Shown: one piece after another, positions 28,301-40,747 of the stretch
How positions within the stretch are numbered: position 1 is the stretch's first letter
How the letters are laid out: each line of letters begins with the position of its first letter
Assembly: GCA_900239685.1 (NCBI GenBank)
Contig: OENT01000232.1
Location: forward strand, 91,826-155,825
From: Rotaria macrura
Taxonomy: Eukaryota > Rotifera > Eurotatoria > Philodinida > Philodinidae
Direction: 5' to 3'
DNA: 64,000 nt
The notes under the pieces: model-generated
The model's database searches: none
Told to the model about the DNA's origin: nothing
What the model saw: only the letters and a program-made list of their open reading frames with translations
Position numbers and translations under genes: made by a program

Positions 28301-29440
28301 TCGAAACTTGATAAAATCCATTCTCTGAAAAACATTGTTCCATACGAGAACTTATCTTCGCTCTTTCCGTTGACAGTTTCAGTCAAATTAAGCTTCCTCA
28401 TCTGTGCTATCACAGCACTGTTTATGCCGATAGGCACAAATATTATTTTCATAATATTATCGATACTATATTAAGATATTTTACTGAGGAGAACGTCTAG
28501 CTGTCATATCGCATGTTTTTTTTTCAATAAGATGAGTGCGTTATGGGTTAATAACCATACTGATTTTGAATATCAGTGAAAGATCGATACTTAAGACTTA
28601 AGAGACCTCTTTTGCGCCAAGTAGTTTTCCCAAGCGAGAAATTTTTTTTATTGTAAAAGATTTTTTTGATTCGTCCAGATGTTGGATTGCGTTGAGTTGC
28701 ATACAAAGTACCATTTCTATTACATTCGCAACTCGTTAGTGAAGCCACTAGGACTATAATTTTTTTTCTTTTTCTTTCTGATTTTCAGAGAAAAAAAGAG
28801 AACATGTTGTTGTCTAATAGTCACGAGTAAAAGAAAGAATAATATTTTTATTAGCTTCATTAATAAGTAACAACTGGAAACAAGTTACTAGTATTTTATA
28901 TTCAAGGCAATGTGCTCTACTACACGGATGGATCGTCAGATCGTTTGTGACTATAAACTTTTTGCTTTAGGAATAATCAATGTATCAAACATCAAATTTA
29001 CCGTGCTTGGTATCGATGTGATATGAAAGTCTGCCACTTGCATGAACTAGTTCTTTTAATTCTCTAAAATCAACGAAATCAGTTTGTCACAGATCTTTTG
29101 CATATTTCAAAAGTAACGTTCTAGATGTCGCTTATCAACAATAATTGAAAGAAAAATTAGAAAAAAAAGCAGCATGGATGGTGAACATCCGTGCAATTAA
29201 AGTTTAAAATAAAATATTTGTTTCACACGCATTATTTCATTCATTCGTACTTGATGGAAGACTTTTTGAAATGACTTCTAATAACTTGTCAATTGAACTT
29301 TTTCGAATCCATAGATTATCAGATTTAATTGACATTCAATAAAAAGGATCTGAAGAAATATGTGAATGTTCGTTTTGATTGATTCAAATGATTGTTATCT
29401 TAACAATAGATTCGCTTCATTAATAAAATGTTCACTTTAG
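24258..29440. other. shared 5' spacer of divergent GABA-B receptor and CWH43-like genes
   Basis: This 5.2-kb region must hold both promoters and perhaps untranslated exons; the CWH43-like ATG is preceded by an acceptor-like ttcactttag. It contains the TA microsatellite and several short AT-rich tracts. I could not define a TATA box or any transcription factor site with confidence. Confidence 0.6.
25279..25321. repeat. TA dinucleotide microsatellite
   Basis: About 21 uninterrupted TA units, the longest simple repeat in the window, in the spacer upstream of the GABA-B receptor gene. Confidence 0.95.
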
Positions 29441-32400
29441 ATGGATGAAAAAACACTTCGTTCACGCCAAAAAGCAGCTGTTAAAAGTGATGATAAACTT
29501 TCAGATCAAGATACAGAAAAGATGTTCATGAAAAATCGGAAAAAAGCCGTTGAAAATTATGACTTCGGTGATGTTCAGAAACTTCCCCCCAATGTTCGAT
29601 ATATTATGGAGAAGAATTTTTTACGCTTATTCGTTTCGGAATTATACTTTGGTTCGATCTCTTATCTATCATTAATATGATATGAAAATATATTCTTTTC
29701 TTTGCATAGGATATATATTTTGGACAATCTTTTTCGGAATTGGTCCCATGGTTATGTTTTTTCCTATGGTCAAGTTAGCTATTCATGGTTATGAAATATT
29801 AATACTTAGTTTGGCAAGTCCGATCATACTAAGTTCATCAATAATAAATAATATTACTCAAGTCGGTGATGTTTGTTTTGCTAAATATTCTCCATGACAT
29901 TTATTTTATCGTGTAGAGCAATGTTGGCAAATTAATTATTCGGTTGTTCGTCATTCTTAGTTTGTTATCATTTCAAATCGAAGACCCATTCCTTCGATTA
30001 CTAATACTTTCCTGTGGTACTTGTGCTGTTATGATTGATCTTTGTACAAGTCTTAATACTCAATATCATTCATATAGGTTTTTATCTTATACTTATTGGA
30101 ACAGTATAGAGCAAAAATTCCTTGCCTTTGATATTTAGATCAATTGTTGTTTGGTCATTGACAATTAGTCTTTTTTTCTTTCTCAGTCTTCGTGTTTGTT
30201 TCTTAAGTATTATGCCAGCATGGTCAAGTACTGGTGCAAATTTCATACATTTCTTGATTGGTATTGGAGCCATATTTGATCAATTTGTACGAGGTATGAA
30301 CAGTGTGAATTTCAAAGCATCCTATAGATCGAAAAAATAAAAATAGAGAGTTTCTTTTATGATGTCTTATGAGATAGTTTGAATCATGCTCCCAATGGAA
30401 AATATTGCCTTTAGCATTATTTTTCTTTGATTCATTTATTCGTAGTATTTTAAAGATACTTAAGTGAGCATCTGTTTTTAGTTCATGAATCCATTTATGA
30501 GTGAAAGTTTTCTTTTCATAGAAGGCTTTGTGTGTTTTAGATCATTTTTATATTGATGTTAATGAACGAAATGATGTAATCGGATTTCCAATCGATAGAC
30601 ATATATTAGACAATACTATTGAAAATAAATATAAATTCAATACTTCAAGAAAAGTTGATACTGTAATCAGATTTTTGTCTTCCAAATCAATTCGATCACC
30701 TTATAGCATCTGAATAAGACATTTTTCACAAGAAAGTGTTTAAAAAGAAAAGGAAATTTCGTTTTTACTGCCTGTGTTTGTGTACATTTTACCGAGTTAT
30801 TTGCTATTCATGCAAGGAAATCATATTGAGAGAAAGTGCAATGAAAATTTGTCAGTCTACTGATTTCTATGAACCATTCTCCGTCAATAATCGTTGACAA
30901 AAATAGAAAGAAAATGATTGATTCAGAAGTTAAGGAGTATGCAGTGTTCTTATCCTAGTATAAAAGTTGAACGCTGATTTTCAATTTATTCTAGCGTCCA
31001 AGTAATATCGGAAGCTTTCGAAATCTTTTGATGTGTCATGAACTTTAATGAAGTCTTGTGACGTCTATTCAAACTTGAGTAATTCTTCAGAAGTCATAAA
31101 AGTCAATAAAATCTTTTGAAATCAACTGAAGCCTTTCAAGGTACTTATCAATCTTGTACACTCACTTGAAAATTTGAAATCTCTAGAAGTTGTCTTTTCT
31201 CTTCTTGTTATTAGTTCCTAATTACACTTGAATGTATTGTCAAAATCATTCATCAGCGATGTCACTACACGAAATTAAAACTCAAAATAGTAGACCGTTC
31301 AACAGTTATTTTTCATTTGTGACATTTGTGAGCATGAACGCTCGATATTCTGATGAATTAGAATTATATATCTGTGTACGGAAGTATGATCATCGAAAAG
31401 ATAACATTTACATGATGTAGTACGATGTTGTTCATTGAAAGAAAAGTTCATAACCGATTACAAACACTATGGATCTTTCTTCAGAAAGTCACCGATGAAA
31501 TTCGTTTTTGTTTTTCAACTAATTAGAGATTTTATTCGAAAACCATTTTCTAATGAATAGGCAACTGAAACAACAGACACTCATACAGGCTTCATATGTT
31601 GACAAAAATTTATTTCTTTGTTCCATAGACAAGGCGATGTGGCAACTACTGCCATCAATATCATCGATGACATTCTCATCAAATCACGAACTTGGTATGC
31701 TATGTAATTTTATATTGCATTTTATTTTTGTTCTTCTAAATGTTAAATGAATGAAATTGAATTATTAAATCCTTTCGTATGTTTGTTTTTCTCTACGCAT
31801 AGGTACCAATCCATTGCGCTCATCGACAAATGAAAATTATCTTCAACCAAATTACTTGTTAATTGGTATTGCATTTGGTAGTTTATTATTTACTCTACAA
31901 TGGGTGTTTGGTGACCTATCAGTGGTTAGTCGATGGGCTTCAAATGGTTTTCCAGATCAACCATTCGATCCGATTCCATATGGGTAAAAACACTGTAGTA
32001 TTGCTCTCTCTTCTAATATTCGAAAAGTAATACTCATTTAATTATTCCTTCTCATTTTTTGAAGACTTCTCATTTGGATCGGTTTATTTTGTGGTGTTGT
32101 TACATTCAATCGTACTAGTATTGTAACTAATCGATGGTGGGCATCGGTTGGTTTTCTCGGATATATTTCGTTATATTTCGGTCGGGGAAATATTTCATTT
32201 ATGGGTAAGTGATCATTTTCAAAATGTACATTCCATAATTATCTAAATTTTTTGTTCAAAGGTGGCCTTGCTTTAAGTATTTTTGTCGGATCAGCACTTC
32301 CCTTGTTACTTGACAAAATAGCTCGAGGTTCTGCGGCACGTGTTCTTGTTGTTGCTACTTTTGCGTACATTGTTCAAGTTGTTTATGCTGTATGGACAAG

Positions 32401-33357
32401 TGCCTATAATTTCGTTCCATTTGGCGGAACATTAACACGGGAAACATCTCATATATTAGTATTCTTTAACTTTCTTGGTCTTTATTTTGGAGTTTATACT
32501 GCAAGTAAACAGATTTTGTTGAATCTTTCAAAAATAAACATTCTTTATTTCTTTTAGAACACAATCTAGGAACTTATATACGCAGCCATATTTCGTCGAT
32601 AAGTTTGCCAAATCGTCAAATTTGGTCAGGTAAGAATTAAAGGAGTAACATTGAGGATGAATCATGGTCAGAGACAAGATATTCACATAGGAAATCTTTC
32701 TGCTGATAAATCACTGTTAATTCGAAACATTGTGTCTTATATAGAGCCCACTGAGTTTAGAAAACGTGGGAAAAATCGAAAACTTCATCAATGATTGATT
32801 CAGTGCAATTTAATGAGAAATTTTACAGACAGAGATAGTCATAGAATCGAAATAGTTTCGGACGATGTCGTTATTCATATGTCAAAATACAACTTTGTGA
32901 GAATTTTATATATGACCTTGTTTATTTATTGTGTACCGATTAGATGTAGCGATATATTTATTAAAAGACATAAAAATTTCAAAACAATAACTACTTCTAA
33001 TTTACGATTGGACTCTGGAGCAATCTCTAAGGTGAGCAAACACAGGAGACTCATAGTAATCATTGAAAAAATATTGAATCTATTCACAAATAAACTGAGG
33101 ATCAGAATTTTGTCATATTATTCAAAATCCAATTGAGTCTACATCATGCTCATGGTCCCCAAAGAGAAAGATTAATCACTCGAGGTTTTTTATCGCTCGT
33201 TTCCATCTATTTCTGTTGTGAATGATAAAACTATGAATTGATAAGAGTAAAAAAATGTTTATTTTAAGCGTTTGGTATTGCCTTCCTTATTGCATGTGTT
33301 GGTACGTTTTCACGTTATTCTGCTTTACCATCAGCATCATTACGTCAAGCAGAAGAT
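29441..33357 (+). CDS. CWH43: CWH43-like: N-terminal membrane region (exons 1-9)
   Basis: Residues 1-60 are charged and poorly conserved. From residue ~65 the PGAP2/Frag1-like membrane part begins, with [16 protein letters not shown], then [12 protein letters not shown] and [17 protein letters not shown] middle block reads [20 protein letters not shown], followed by [17 protein letters not shown]. Later helices include [35 protein letters not shown] and [18 protein letters not shown], with [12 protein letters not shown] between. At least ten hydrophobic helices are apparent. The short segment in exon 8 ([16 protein letters not shown]) and the helix opening exon 9 ([18 protein letters not shown]) lead into the luminal or cytosolic C-terminal domain. 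A 66-nt in-frame candidate exon at 31629-31694 lies in the long intron 4. Confidence 0.9.
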
Positions 33358-34671
33358 GTTCGTTGTAATTTTATTTGTTTGATCGATGTCCGTCATAAAA
33401 TTTTCTTTTTCTTATAACTATTTAGCCGACACATATTTCTGCTGCTGTATGGACAGTTCATTTCGGCTACGACAATAATGCTCGTCCAAGTCTTGATCGT
33501 CTTGCATCCGCCCTTGCCGATACGAGTTAGTCAAGTTTCATCAAATAGATTATTATTTTATGTTTTTGAAACGTGTTTTAAGATGCCGATGTTATTGGTC
33601 TTCTCGAGACAGATTCAGCGAAACCTTTTTTTGGAAATAATGACTTAACTTCTTATCTAGGAGAAAAATTACATATGTTTACAGATTTTGGCCCGTCAAC
33701 AAAAGATCATACATGGGGGTAGAGTATATTTGCATGAACTAGAGGACAAACGTTACATTCACGAGTTTGTAGATGTATCATTCTTTCGAAGTATCCAATC
33801 GTTCGATCTGTACACTATCTATTACCATCACCAGAGGGTAAATATTTCAAATATAAAAAGTCAATTTATCTATACAAGAAAAACATTAGGGGAACTTGCA
33901 CCGGCCATTCTTGCAACCATTCAAACAGCTAGTCATCTACTTGATGTGATTATTGTCCATATGGGCAATGATCGAGATGATCTAGATAGAAAATTACAAG
34001 CTGAAAAATTGAGAGATATTATGAAGAATAGGTTTGATTCTTTCATATTCGTAGGCTTAAAAATATTCAAAGAAATTCTATGTTCCGTAATGATTGTAGT
34101 ACAAATCCATTGGTGTTTCTTGGTTACGTAACATCAGCACCATACAGTCGAGATTATCATACTTTAACTTCAGCTGCAAAAGATATCGATCCAACTGATA
34201 AAGACCGATGGTGCGAATACATTCTCTATAAAAATTTGATTCGGTAAATTTGAGAGTTGAGTTTAAGGTTTTTATTTTTATAATCATGAATTAACGAATT
34301 TTAGTGTTGGGTATGCTCGAATCACGCATGCAGGTTTGACCGATACAGAAATTCAAATGGCCAAATTTAAATTTCCAACAGGTGAAAAATTTAATGATAA
34401 TCCAATCACAGTTACGGATTCGGCTGTTGTTACTGATCAATCGCTTCTTTTCAATTCAAAGTAAAACTGATCATTGATTTAACTGTAACATTGAGATTCT
34501 TTTTTGTGTAACAGATTCGGTTCATTCTATCGTGGTCATGGTCGTTTCGATACTCACCGTTTTCATATGGATACACCGGTACGTTCTATTTTGTTTGTTG
34601 GTTGTATCTTGTTAACATCATAGTTCAATATTTAGAAATACTTTCTTGCACATAAAAATCAAAACAATTAA
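29441..34671 (+). CDS. CWH43: CWH43 / PGAP2-interacting protein (GPI-anchor lipid remodelling)
   Basis: Members of this family are multi-pass ER/Golgi proteins that act on the lipid part of GPI anchors; yeast Cwh43 installs ceramide, and animal homologues act on GPI-anchored proteins. Exons: 29441-29651, 29710-29861, 29917-30077, 30139-30293, 31803-31983, 32065-32204, 32262-32504, 32558-32629, 33269-33357, 33426-33525, 33583-33718, 33773-33837, 33890-34031, 34100-34243, 34305-34460, 34515-34578, 34636-34671. Every junction is GT..AG and phases add up to 2,247 nt (748 aa), slightly longer than the human protein because of a hydrophilic N-terminus. The start ATG follows ttcactttag, which looks like an acceptor, so the 5' UTR may be spliced. 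Most introns are 50-70 nt; two are long (30294-31802 and 32630-33268). The stop in the last, 36-nt exon lies a few residues beyond HMDTP-KYFL, matching where the family ends. Confidence 0.94.
31629..31694 (+). other. possible 66-nt cassette exon in CWH43-like intron 4
   Basis: The segment has acceptor ttccatag and donor gtatgc, is a multiple of three, and would fit phase 1/1 between exons 4 and 5, adding 22 residues with no stop. Family alignments do not call for these residues, so it may be an alternative exon or chance. Confidence 0.3.
33426..34671 (+). CDS. CWH43: CWH43-like: C-terminal endonuclease/exonuclease/phosphatase-fold domain (exons 10-17)
   Basis: Residues ~469-748 form the EEP-fold domain. 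Conserved strings are [126 protein letters not shown] and FHMDTP-KYFL. The glutamate in LLETDS and the histidine plus asparagine of VHMGND sit where the fold has metal-binding and catalytic residues, so the enzyme looks intact. The part is split into eight exons with short introns, and no frame break is present. Confidence 0.92.
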
Positions 34672-34809
34672 ATGCCGACAGAACTGAATTATCTTCAGAA
34701 CAGATTGACTGTGACTTCACTACTAATATTTCTTTTCTTTCTTTTTTAATCGAATTTTTTTCTTTCACTAAATGTTGAAACTATTCGTATAAAACATTTC
34801 TTTTTCTAC

Positions 34810-34850
34810 AATAAATATCGGTTAATTCTTTTTTCTTCCTTTTGAATAAA
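34810..34850 (+). other. candidate polyadenylation signals of the CWH43-like gene
   Basis: AATAAA occurs at 34810-34815 and 34845-34850, about 140 and 175 nt past the stop codon. They are weak evidence in AT-rich sequence but are correctly placed. Confidence 0.4.
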
Positions 34851-35461
34851 TCAAAAAGCTTTTAAAGAATAACGACTCTTTCTTCTACTGCACAATTCAC
34901 AATACTGGCAAAGGGTCATAGACTTCATTCACGAAATTTATAAAGCGCTGAACAAATCATCGAATTGGAGCCTACGAAACTATGACATTTTATTCATTGT
35001 CACCAATCAGTATGAATGTTGTCGCAACAGTTTTCGAACATTTTCCTCTTCACAGTGTTAAATTAACACAGCTGGATTCAATCTGGTACACTAACTATGG
35101 CTCGAATTGTCAAGCCTGTAGATGTACTCAACTTGGTGCAGTTTCGCAGTAGATAGTAGAGAGAAGCAGCATCTAATTGCAAAAGTAAACTAGGCATGGT
35201 CAAGACACTGATCAACATGTCTGCGCCATGCATGCATATGACACTCCAGTAATCTTTATATTGACAACATTAAGATGCAAAGTTAAACGGATAAAGACAG
35301 GAACACGATAAGGCAGATTATTATTTGAATAAAAAGCAAAACGAACGAATGAAATAGATACGGCTCGTTCGGTGATCGTTATAAACGTTATGAAGACAGC
35401 TAGTGATCATTAGAATAATGAGTAAGTTCTTATGTCGACGAGTTTGCATGAATGTCTATAT

Positions 35462-36987
35462 CAGAGATCCGTGAGTCAATGAAAAAAGCAACTCGTCACC
35501 GCCTCGTCACGCTGGCGAGTTGCTCATTGCTGCCTCGCCTTTTCAGACTCCGACTCACCATCGCCTCAACTTGCCTAGAGTTTATAATAAAATAGTTATT
35601 TTTAAGTAGTTTTTCAACCACCCATAACAATCACTATCCTTTTCTTTTATACAATCAAATAGAGAACATTTTATACATTTAAATAAGGTAAAAGAAGAAA
35701 CATATTAATGATAATCAAATAAATAAAGATCATTCATTTTTTTACTGAGCGTATAAACAATGCTATGAGAACTGCGTCAGTGCAATAGTTGGGCTAGACT
35801 GAATAATTAAAAATACGTGTATCCAGAGTGTGCTATAAGTCGTCTAGCAAAAAGAAAACTGCAAAGGTCCACAGGATTATGATCAAATAAACTAATTTTT
35901 TTCTAATGGTAGAGATACTTCAAAGTTTTTATTCCTCAGTAAAAGGTTTAATAACATCAATTAGACTTATTATCATGAATTAAAAAGATAAAAATTCACA
36001 TTCCTATGCGACAGATAAACTATAAATTTGGGGTTCCTATAATCGGATGCGAATTCCCCTGTTCTTAGATTTTCAAAAATATATAATACTCTATTTGAAT
36101 TCTTGAGTTTTCTCTATTTTATCTAACTTCGCAAAATCCTCTAAAATCTGTTTGTACTGAAAAGATCTGAAAACACCTGTGACTTTAGTTGAGGTTTGAT
36201 AAAATACTCCTCTGGACAGTGAACAAATTAGCAGCGCTATTCGAGAACTTACTGAAGAATCATAGTTTTAGAGGTCCTATTTGCTGATCATTTTGGTTAA
36301 CAGATGTTCCATGTTCATCAAGAAGAGGTGTTCCCCGAGTCAAAATACTGGAGAACGGCAAATAGTGCTAGTCAAGCATCTGACATTTTCTAGTACTTTG
36401 ACTCTGATACCGCCAGTTCTTGAAGAAAATAGAACAATATTTTAACCAAAATGATCAGTATAACAATCTCTAAGAAGTGGAATTTGTGCATAAAATTTAG
36501 CATATGTTTCTATTTTTTGTGGTTGATGACTGATAGAAGTGTGTTGGGGAAAGGTCAAACTCCATGTTCAAGTAGATGATGCTAGCTTTCAAGTCTGTTA
36601 ATAAGCTGCTACCACTTGAATAGAAGCTTGGAAGTATCCTCTACCATCACAAAAAAAATCAGAAATTTTGTTCATCACTCTGTAGAGATATACAGTTTTC
36701 TTTTTTAAGCTGATCGTTGTGACACCCTGCACACTAAGTTATTGTCCCGATCTGATAAACTTCACTACAAATTGAAACGCTTAGAAAGAGCTGCATAAAA
36801 TCGAAAGATATCCTTAAAGATTTTCCATTTATTCATCAAAAATAATATTCTAAGTGTAGGCGAGTCGACTCGGCGATTTACAAAGTCAACTCGTGCTCGC
36901 CACGGTTTAGAAAATACCGACTCGCCTCGCCTCGTGGCGGTGCGAGGCGAGGCGAGGCGAGTAAACTCGGCGATTTCCGGATCTCTG
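35462..36987. mobile_element. putative 1.5-kb non-coding element with GC-rich ends
   Basis: CAGAGATCCG at 35462-35471 is the exact reverse complement of CGGATCTCTG at 36978-36987. Just inside each end lies GC-rich sequence (35485-35580, 36855-36975) made of CTCGCC/GGCGAG variants, while the interior is as AT-rich as the surroundings. No coding region or target duplication is seen, so the element status is inference. Confidence 0.4.
36921..36956. repeat. GC-rich perfect hairpin of CTCGC units
   Basis: CTCGCCTCGCCTCG at 36921-36934 pairs perfectly with CGAGGCGAGGCGAG at 36943-36956 across an 8-nt loop, inside otherwise AT-rich DNA. Confidence 0.85.
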
Positions 36988-39838
36988 GTCTGTATACAAA
37001 CCAATCTGTTATCTCGTTCATTCTTAATGAATATTAAAGGAAAAACAAGGAAAACATGATAAGAAGTTGACAGTTTTCTGTTTGAATTTTCATACGAGCG
37101 AAATGTAGGAGAGAGATTTTAGTTTTGATGACCTACAAGTGTTTGCAATCGTAGTACGTCTGTTGAAGTTTGACAATAGTTGCAACTGATTAGGATTCGA
37201 TGTTTATCACGGATGAGAAGCATAATATAGGTTGTAGACGTTGGTAACTAGCAATCTCATTGCCTTATCTAAAACTACTTCAACAACGCCTTCATTATTG
37301 TTGTTCATCGATGTGTATACTGGTACATCCAACATTGATCAGCGCCATTTGTTGTTAGTTCTTGAAACTATTGCCAACATGTCTCACGGTGCACCATCAG
37401 TCCATCGTTAATAGAAAAACGTGTTATCGAACGCAGGATTGAATAGAATGGTCAACATAAAATATTTAGCCTGAGTTTATTGATGATTTTTCGTATTGAT
37501 CTTGATCCTGTATTTACTGTTTTCATGTATTGTTTTCAATCACACTTGGAAAATAAAGACTGAATTAAGGCTTGAATTGTATGAATAATGGAAGATAAAG
37601 TAGTCAATCAATAACAATGTAAGGAAGAACAGCACATAATTTGTTATCAATCCCTAAGATTGTTTTGACAGTTTCTGACAATTTTATTTTATTGTCATGG
37701 AACAGGCATATATGGATGTTAAACTATTGCCATTGTGTAAAGTAACATAAATCTACTGATTCGATTCATACATGTTTCTTTTAAAATATTTTTCGACGAT
37801 AACAATATGGAAGCTTGCATTGGCAATCACCTTAGCGGTATGACTCCGACGCAAATCAGAAGAAAATTATCTTAATGAGGAGTGTGCCTTTGTCGCCTGG
37901 AAACAATGCACAATACTGTGTGTTTTCATAGTTTTAAATATTCGAGTAAAATATCTAGGTGGTGTCATGCAAGTCAATGAATCTATCTAAAACAAACATG
38001 ATATTAATAACGATACATACATCGTCGAATTTTTCTCAAACCACTTTTACACAATAGTCGATTCTATTAATGGATAAAAACAGAGCAGATGCATATAAAA
38101 TAATTACAATAAAAATCCGTTTCCATAAATATTTCGTCTCTAAGGTGCTTGTGATGAGCAGTCACACTTCATATCGGTATGAAGTTCTAATTAAGATTCA
38201 AGTGTATGTGGATATGGAAATCTGCACGAAAAGCGTACTATGTATGAATAGAAAACAATCAGGTTCAGAGTAATCATTCAAATGTGCAACGATTGAAATT
38301 CACAGGAAAATATCACATCAGTAACTAATTTCAACATCGTGCATGCAACTAACTGTGAAGAAGCGGATATGTCTGTTGATATAAATTTATTTGTGTTCGA
38401 TGAGACCATTGACACAAAACGAACTTCTCGAATGAAATGTGTTTTTGGTCATTTCGTAGCTTTCACACGAATAAAAGCAACATTCTTATTCGTACTGTGA
38501 AACTTTATTGAAATTCAATTATCTACAGAATTCAAATGAAAATAGTTCCAATTAGATTTATGAATCGTTACTGCAATTGGAGTATCATGCATGCTCGTTT
38601 CTTAGGCTTTAAATTTGCCTAGAACAGTAGAGGAACACATGTCATTTAAATGATGAGGAAAATATTGTTTTCTCTAAATTTTATAGAGTACTATAGATGC
38701 TAAATGCTGTCATTTTTTGAAGTTTGTACTGCAGTTAAATGTCTTCGAGTAAATGAAAAATAAGAAAGCTTGATTAAGTGTGAGTTTATGTAGGATAGTG
38801 TCATATTTTTCAGACATAGAAAAACAGTGATTGATATTATTTTAGCTAATAATTAATCATGAGATCAACTATAAGAGAACACTCAAATGAGGACTCTAAG
38901 AAAAAGCATCAATTCAATATGATACATATAAACCAGGACATCATTCTTAATGCTTCGGTTTTCGTTGTTAATTGAATGCTAAATAAAATTATAATCGGAT
39001 ACAAGAAGATAAACTGTATTTTTTGTTTTATTTAATAATTCTTTGTCATCGCAATGAATACATCAAGAAAACTGAGCTCAACTATTTCAATTTCCTTTCT
39101 CTAGAAATCAGAACATTTATTTCTCTAACCTAGACTCCATTCTATTGGAAATATCAAAAATAAAACTATGTCATGTAGTTGCTTGAAAAATCTGTTCAAT
39201 GTCAAAGTTTTAATTAATCAAACTAAGCGTAAATCAATCTTGATACTGTTTCAAGCATCGATTTTATTGTTGACTTTCAGCTTAGCTTGTGTTTTTCTAT
39301 GTTGTTCTCTTGATATGCACACTCATTCATTCACAGAAAAGTAAACTTAATTCCTATGAGCACATGGTAGAAGTCACACACACACAGTATAGAGAGAGAG
39401 TTCAAACCAATATTGAACATATTTTCATATGGAACAAATTATAGTAACATAATGAAATACCTAGAAATAAGTACCTATTAGTCGCTAGAGGTTTTTATCT
39501 ACGTCTAATAATGAACAAAATTTTATAGAGGCTTATGGTATTCAATAAAACTTCGACGAAGTATTGGCAATTGTTAATACTCATGTTACTCTTCTACTAA
39601 GATTTTTCTCGTTTTATTCTTTTTTTTAAATAAATATTGCTTCAAAGTAATGAGAAAATCTTTTAAAACAAAAAAAGCGGGAAGTGCATTAAGTTTTTCT
39701 CTCTAGTTCTCTTTTCTCACAAGCACAATAATATGTATTCATATTTAACAGCGTGGAAGTAACAGTTCACAAATAAACGAATCATTCATACATCTGAAAA
39801 GAGACCAATAATAAGAATACTAATCAATTATTTCGGTT

Positions 39839-40747
39839 CTAAACATCGTACCCATTAACGAATTCTTGTTTACTTAGTTTTTTATCACCACTCACATCTA
39901 GTTTGGCAATTATTTCTTTAGCACGTTTCTTTGGATCCCATACACCTTTTTGATCGGTTATTCCAGCGCGGGTATACTAAAGAATGAAAATTAAAAAACA
40001 AGGAGATTTTTTTTTGTCGAATGAATGATAAGATCGAGAGATAATTTTACCATAGCAGATATTAAATTAGTTAGTTCTTTTCGATCGATATGTCCATCTT
40101 CAGAATCATCCCATCTAATTGAGAAAAAAAGACGAACTAATAGAAACAAGCAACACAATCAATAATAATCTATGAAAACTAACAAATCGAATACAAATGC
40201 CAGTCTATTTTCCAAATTGCCTAGTTTCTTTCTAATGGCTATCAGTACAAGAAGTTCATTGAAATCAATTGTACCGTCATCGTTTACATCGATTCGATCG
40301 AAAATTTCTCTAAATATTATCAATAAACGGTTTAGTCATACGTATGCTATATATTTTACGTTATGTCTTTTTCATCATGTGGATGGAACTTCTGGTAATA
40401 ATCGATAAATGTCTCTTTATCGAGTCTACCTGAAGGATATTGACGAAGAAAGTCCTATACAGAAAAGCAAAGATCGGTTGTTCAACTTGCTTGTTTGATT
40501 AAAGAAATGTAATTAGTATAAAATACCGCATGCCACTCTCGGATTTCTATTTATAAAAACAAATGATAGTGCACAGTGTCTGTAGCTGATAAAGTATCTT
40601 TTACCTTGCTCTGTAAAGTCAGCATTTGCGGTAAGTATATCACATTCTAAGATTATATCGAAAGCAAAACATAATGTGAATAAAACTTCATAGAAGCAGC
40701 TTACCTTTGGGAGTTAAATCCATGTTTGTTCGAATTTTTTTCGACAT
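39839..40747 (-). CDS. EF-hand calcium sensor, neuronal calcium sensor (frequenin/visinin-like) family
   Basis: This is a small calcium-binding switch protein. Exons (high to low): 40705-40747, 40605-40646, 40527-40546, 40360-40454, 40184-40309, 40051-40114, 39839-39976; phases agree throughout, for 175 aa. The first EF-hand (around FLRQYPSGRL, 37-46) is degenerate with a proline, the usual NCS pattern. EF2 (74-85, DVNDDGTIDFNE) is canonical. EF3 (111-122, DDSEDGHIDRKE) has all ligands. EF4 (157-168, DVSGDKKLSKQE) keeps positions 1, 3, 5, 9 and 12 but has lysine instead of glycine at 6. TEQEIREWHADFLRQYPSG matches the NCS signature before EF1. The N-terminus is MSKKIRTN, not MGxxxS, so N-myristoylation is not predicted, unlike classic family members. 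The third exon is only 20 nt. It is transcribed away from the CWH43-like gene's end (tail-to-tail). Confidence 0.93.

Larger units (their letters stand above)
34851..39838. other. spacer between convergent CWH43-like and calcium-sensor genes
   Basis: Apart from the putative element at 35462-36987 no gene is seen. The 79-codon minus frame at 36765-37004 is produced by the GC-rich repeat. Confidence 0.65.

Noticed and set aside
32795..33136. 113-codon frame on the plus strand
   Set aside because: It lies wholly within intron 8 of the CWH43-like gene, whose flanking exons join in phase; composition is not protein-like.
36765..37004. Arginine-rich minus-strand frame
   Set aside because: Its sequence comes from the CTCGCC repeat array and terminal repeat, so it is not a gene.
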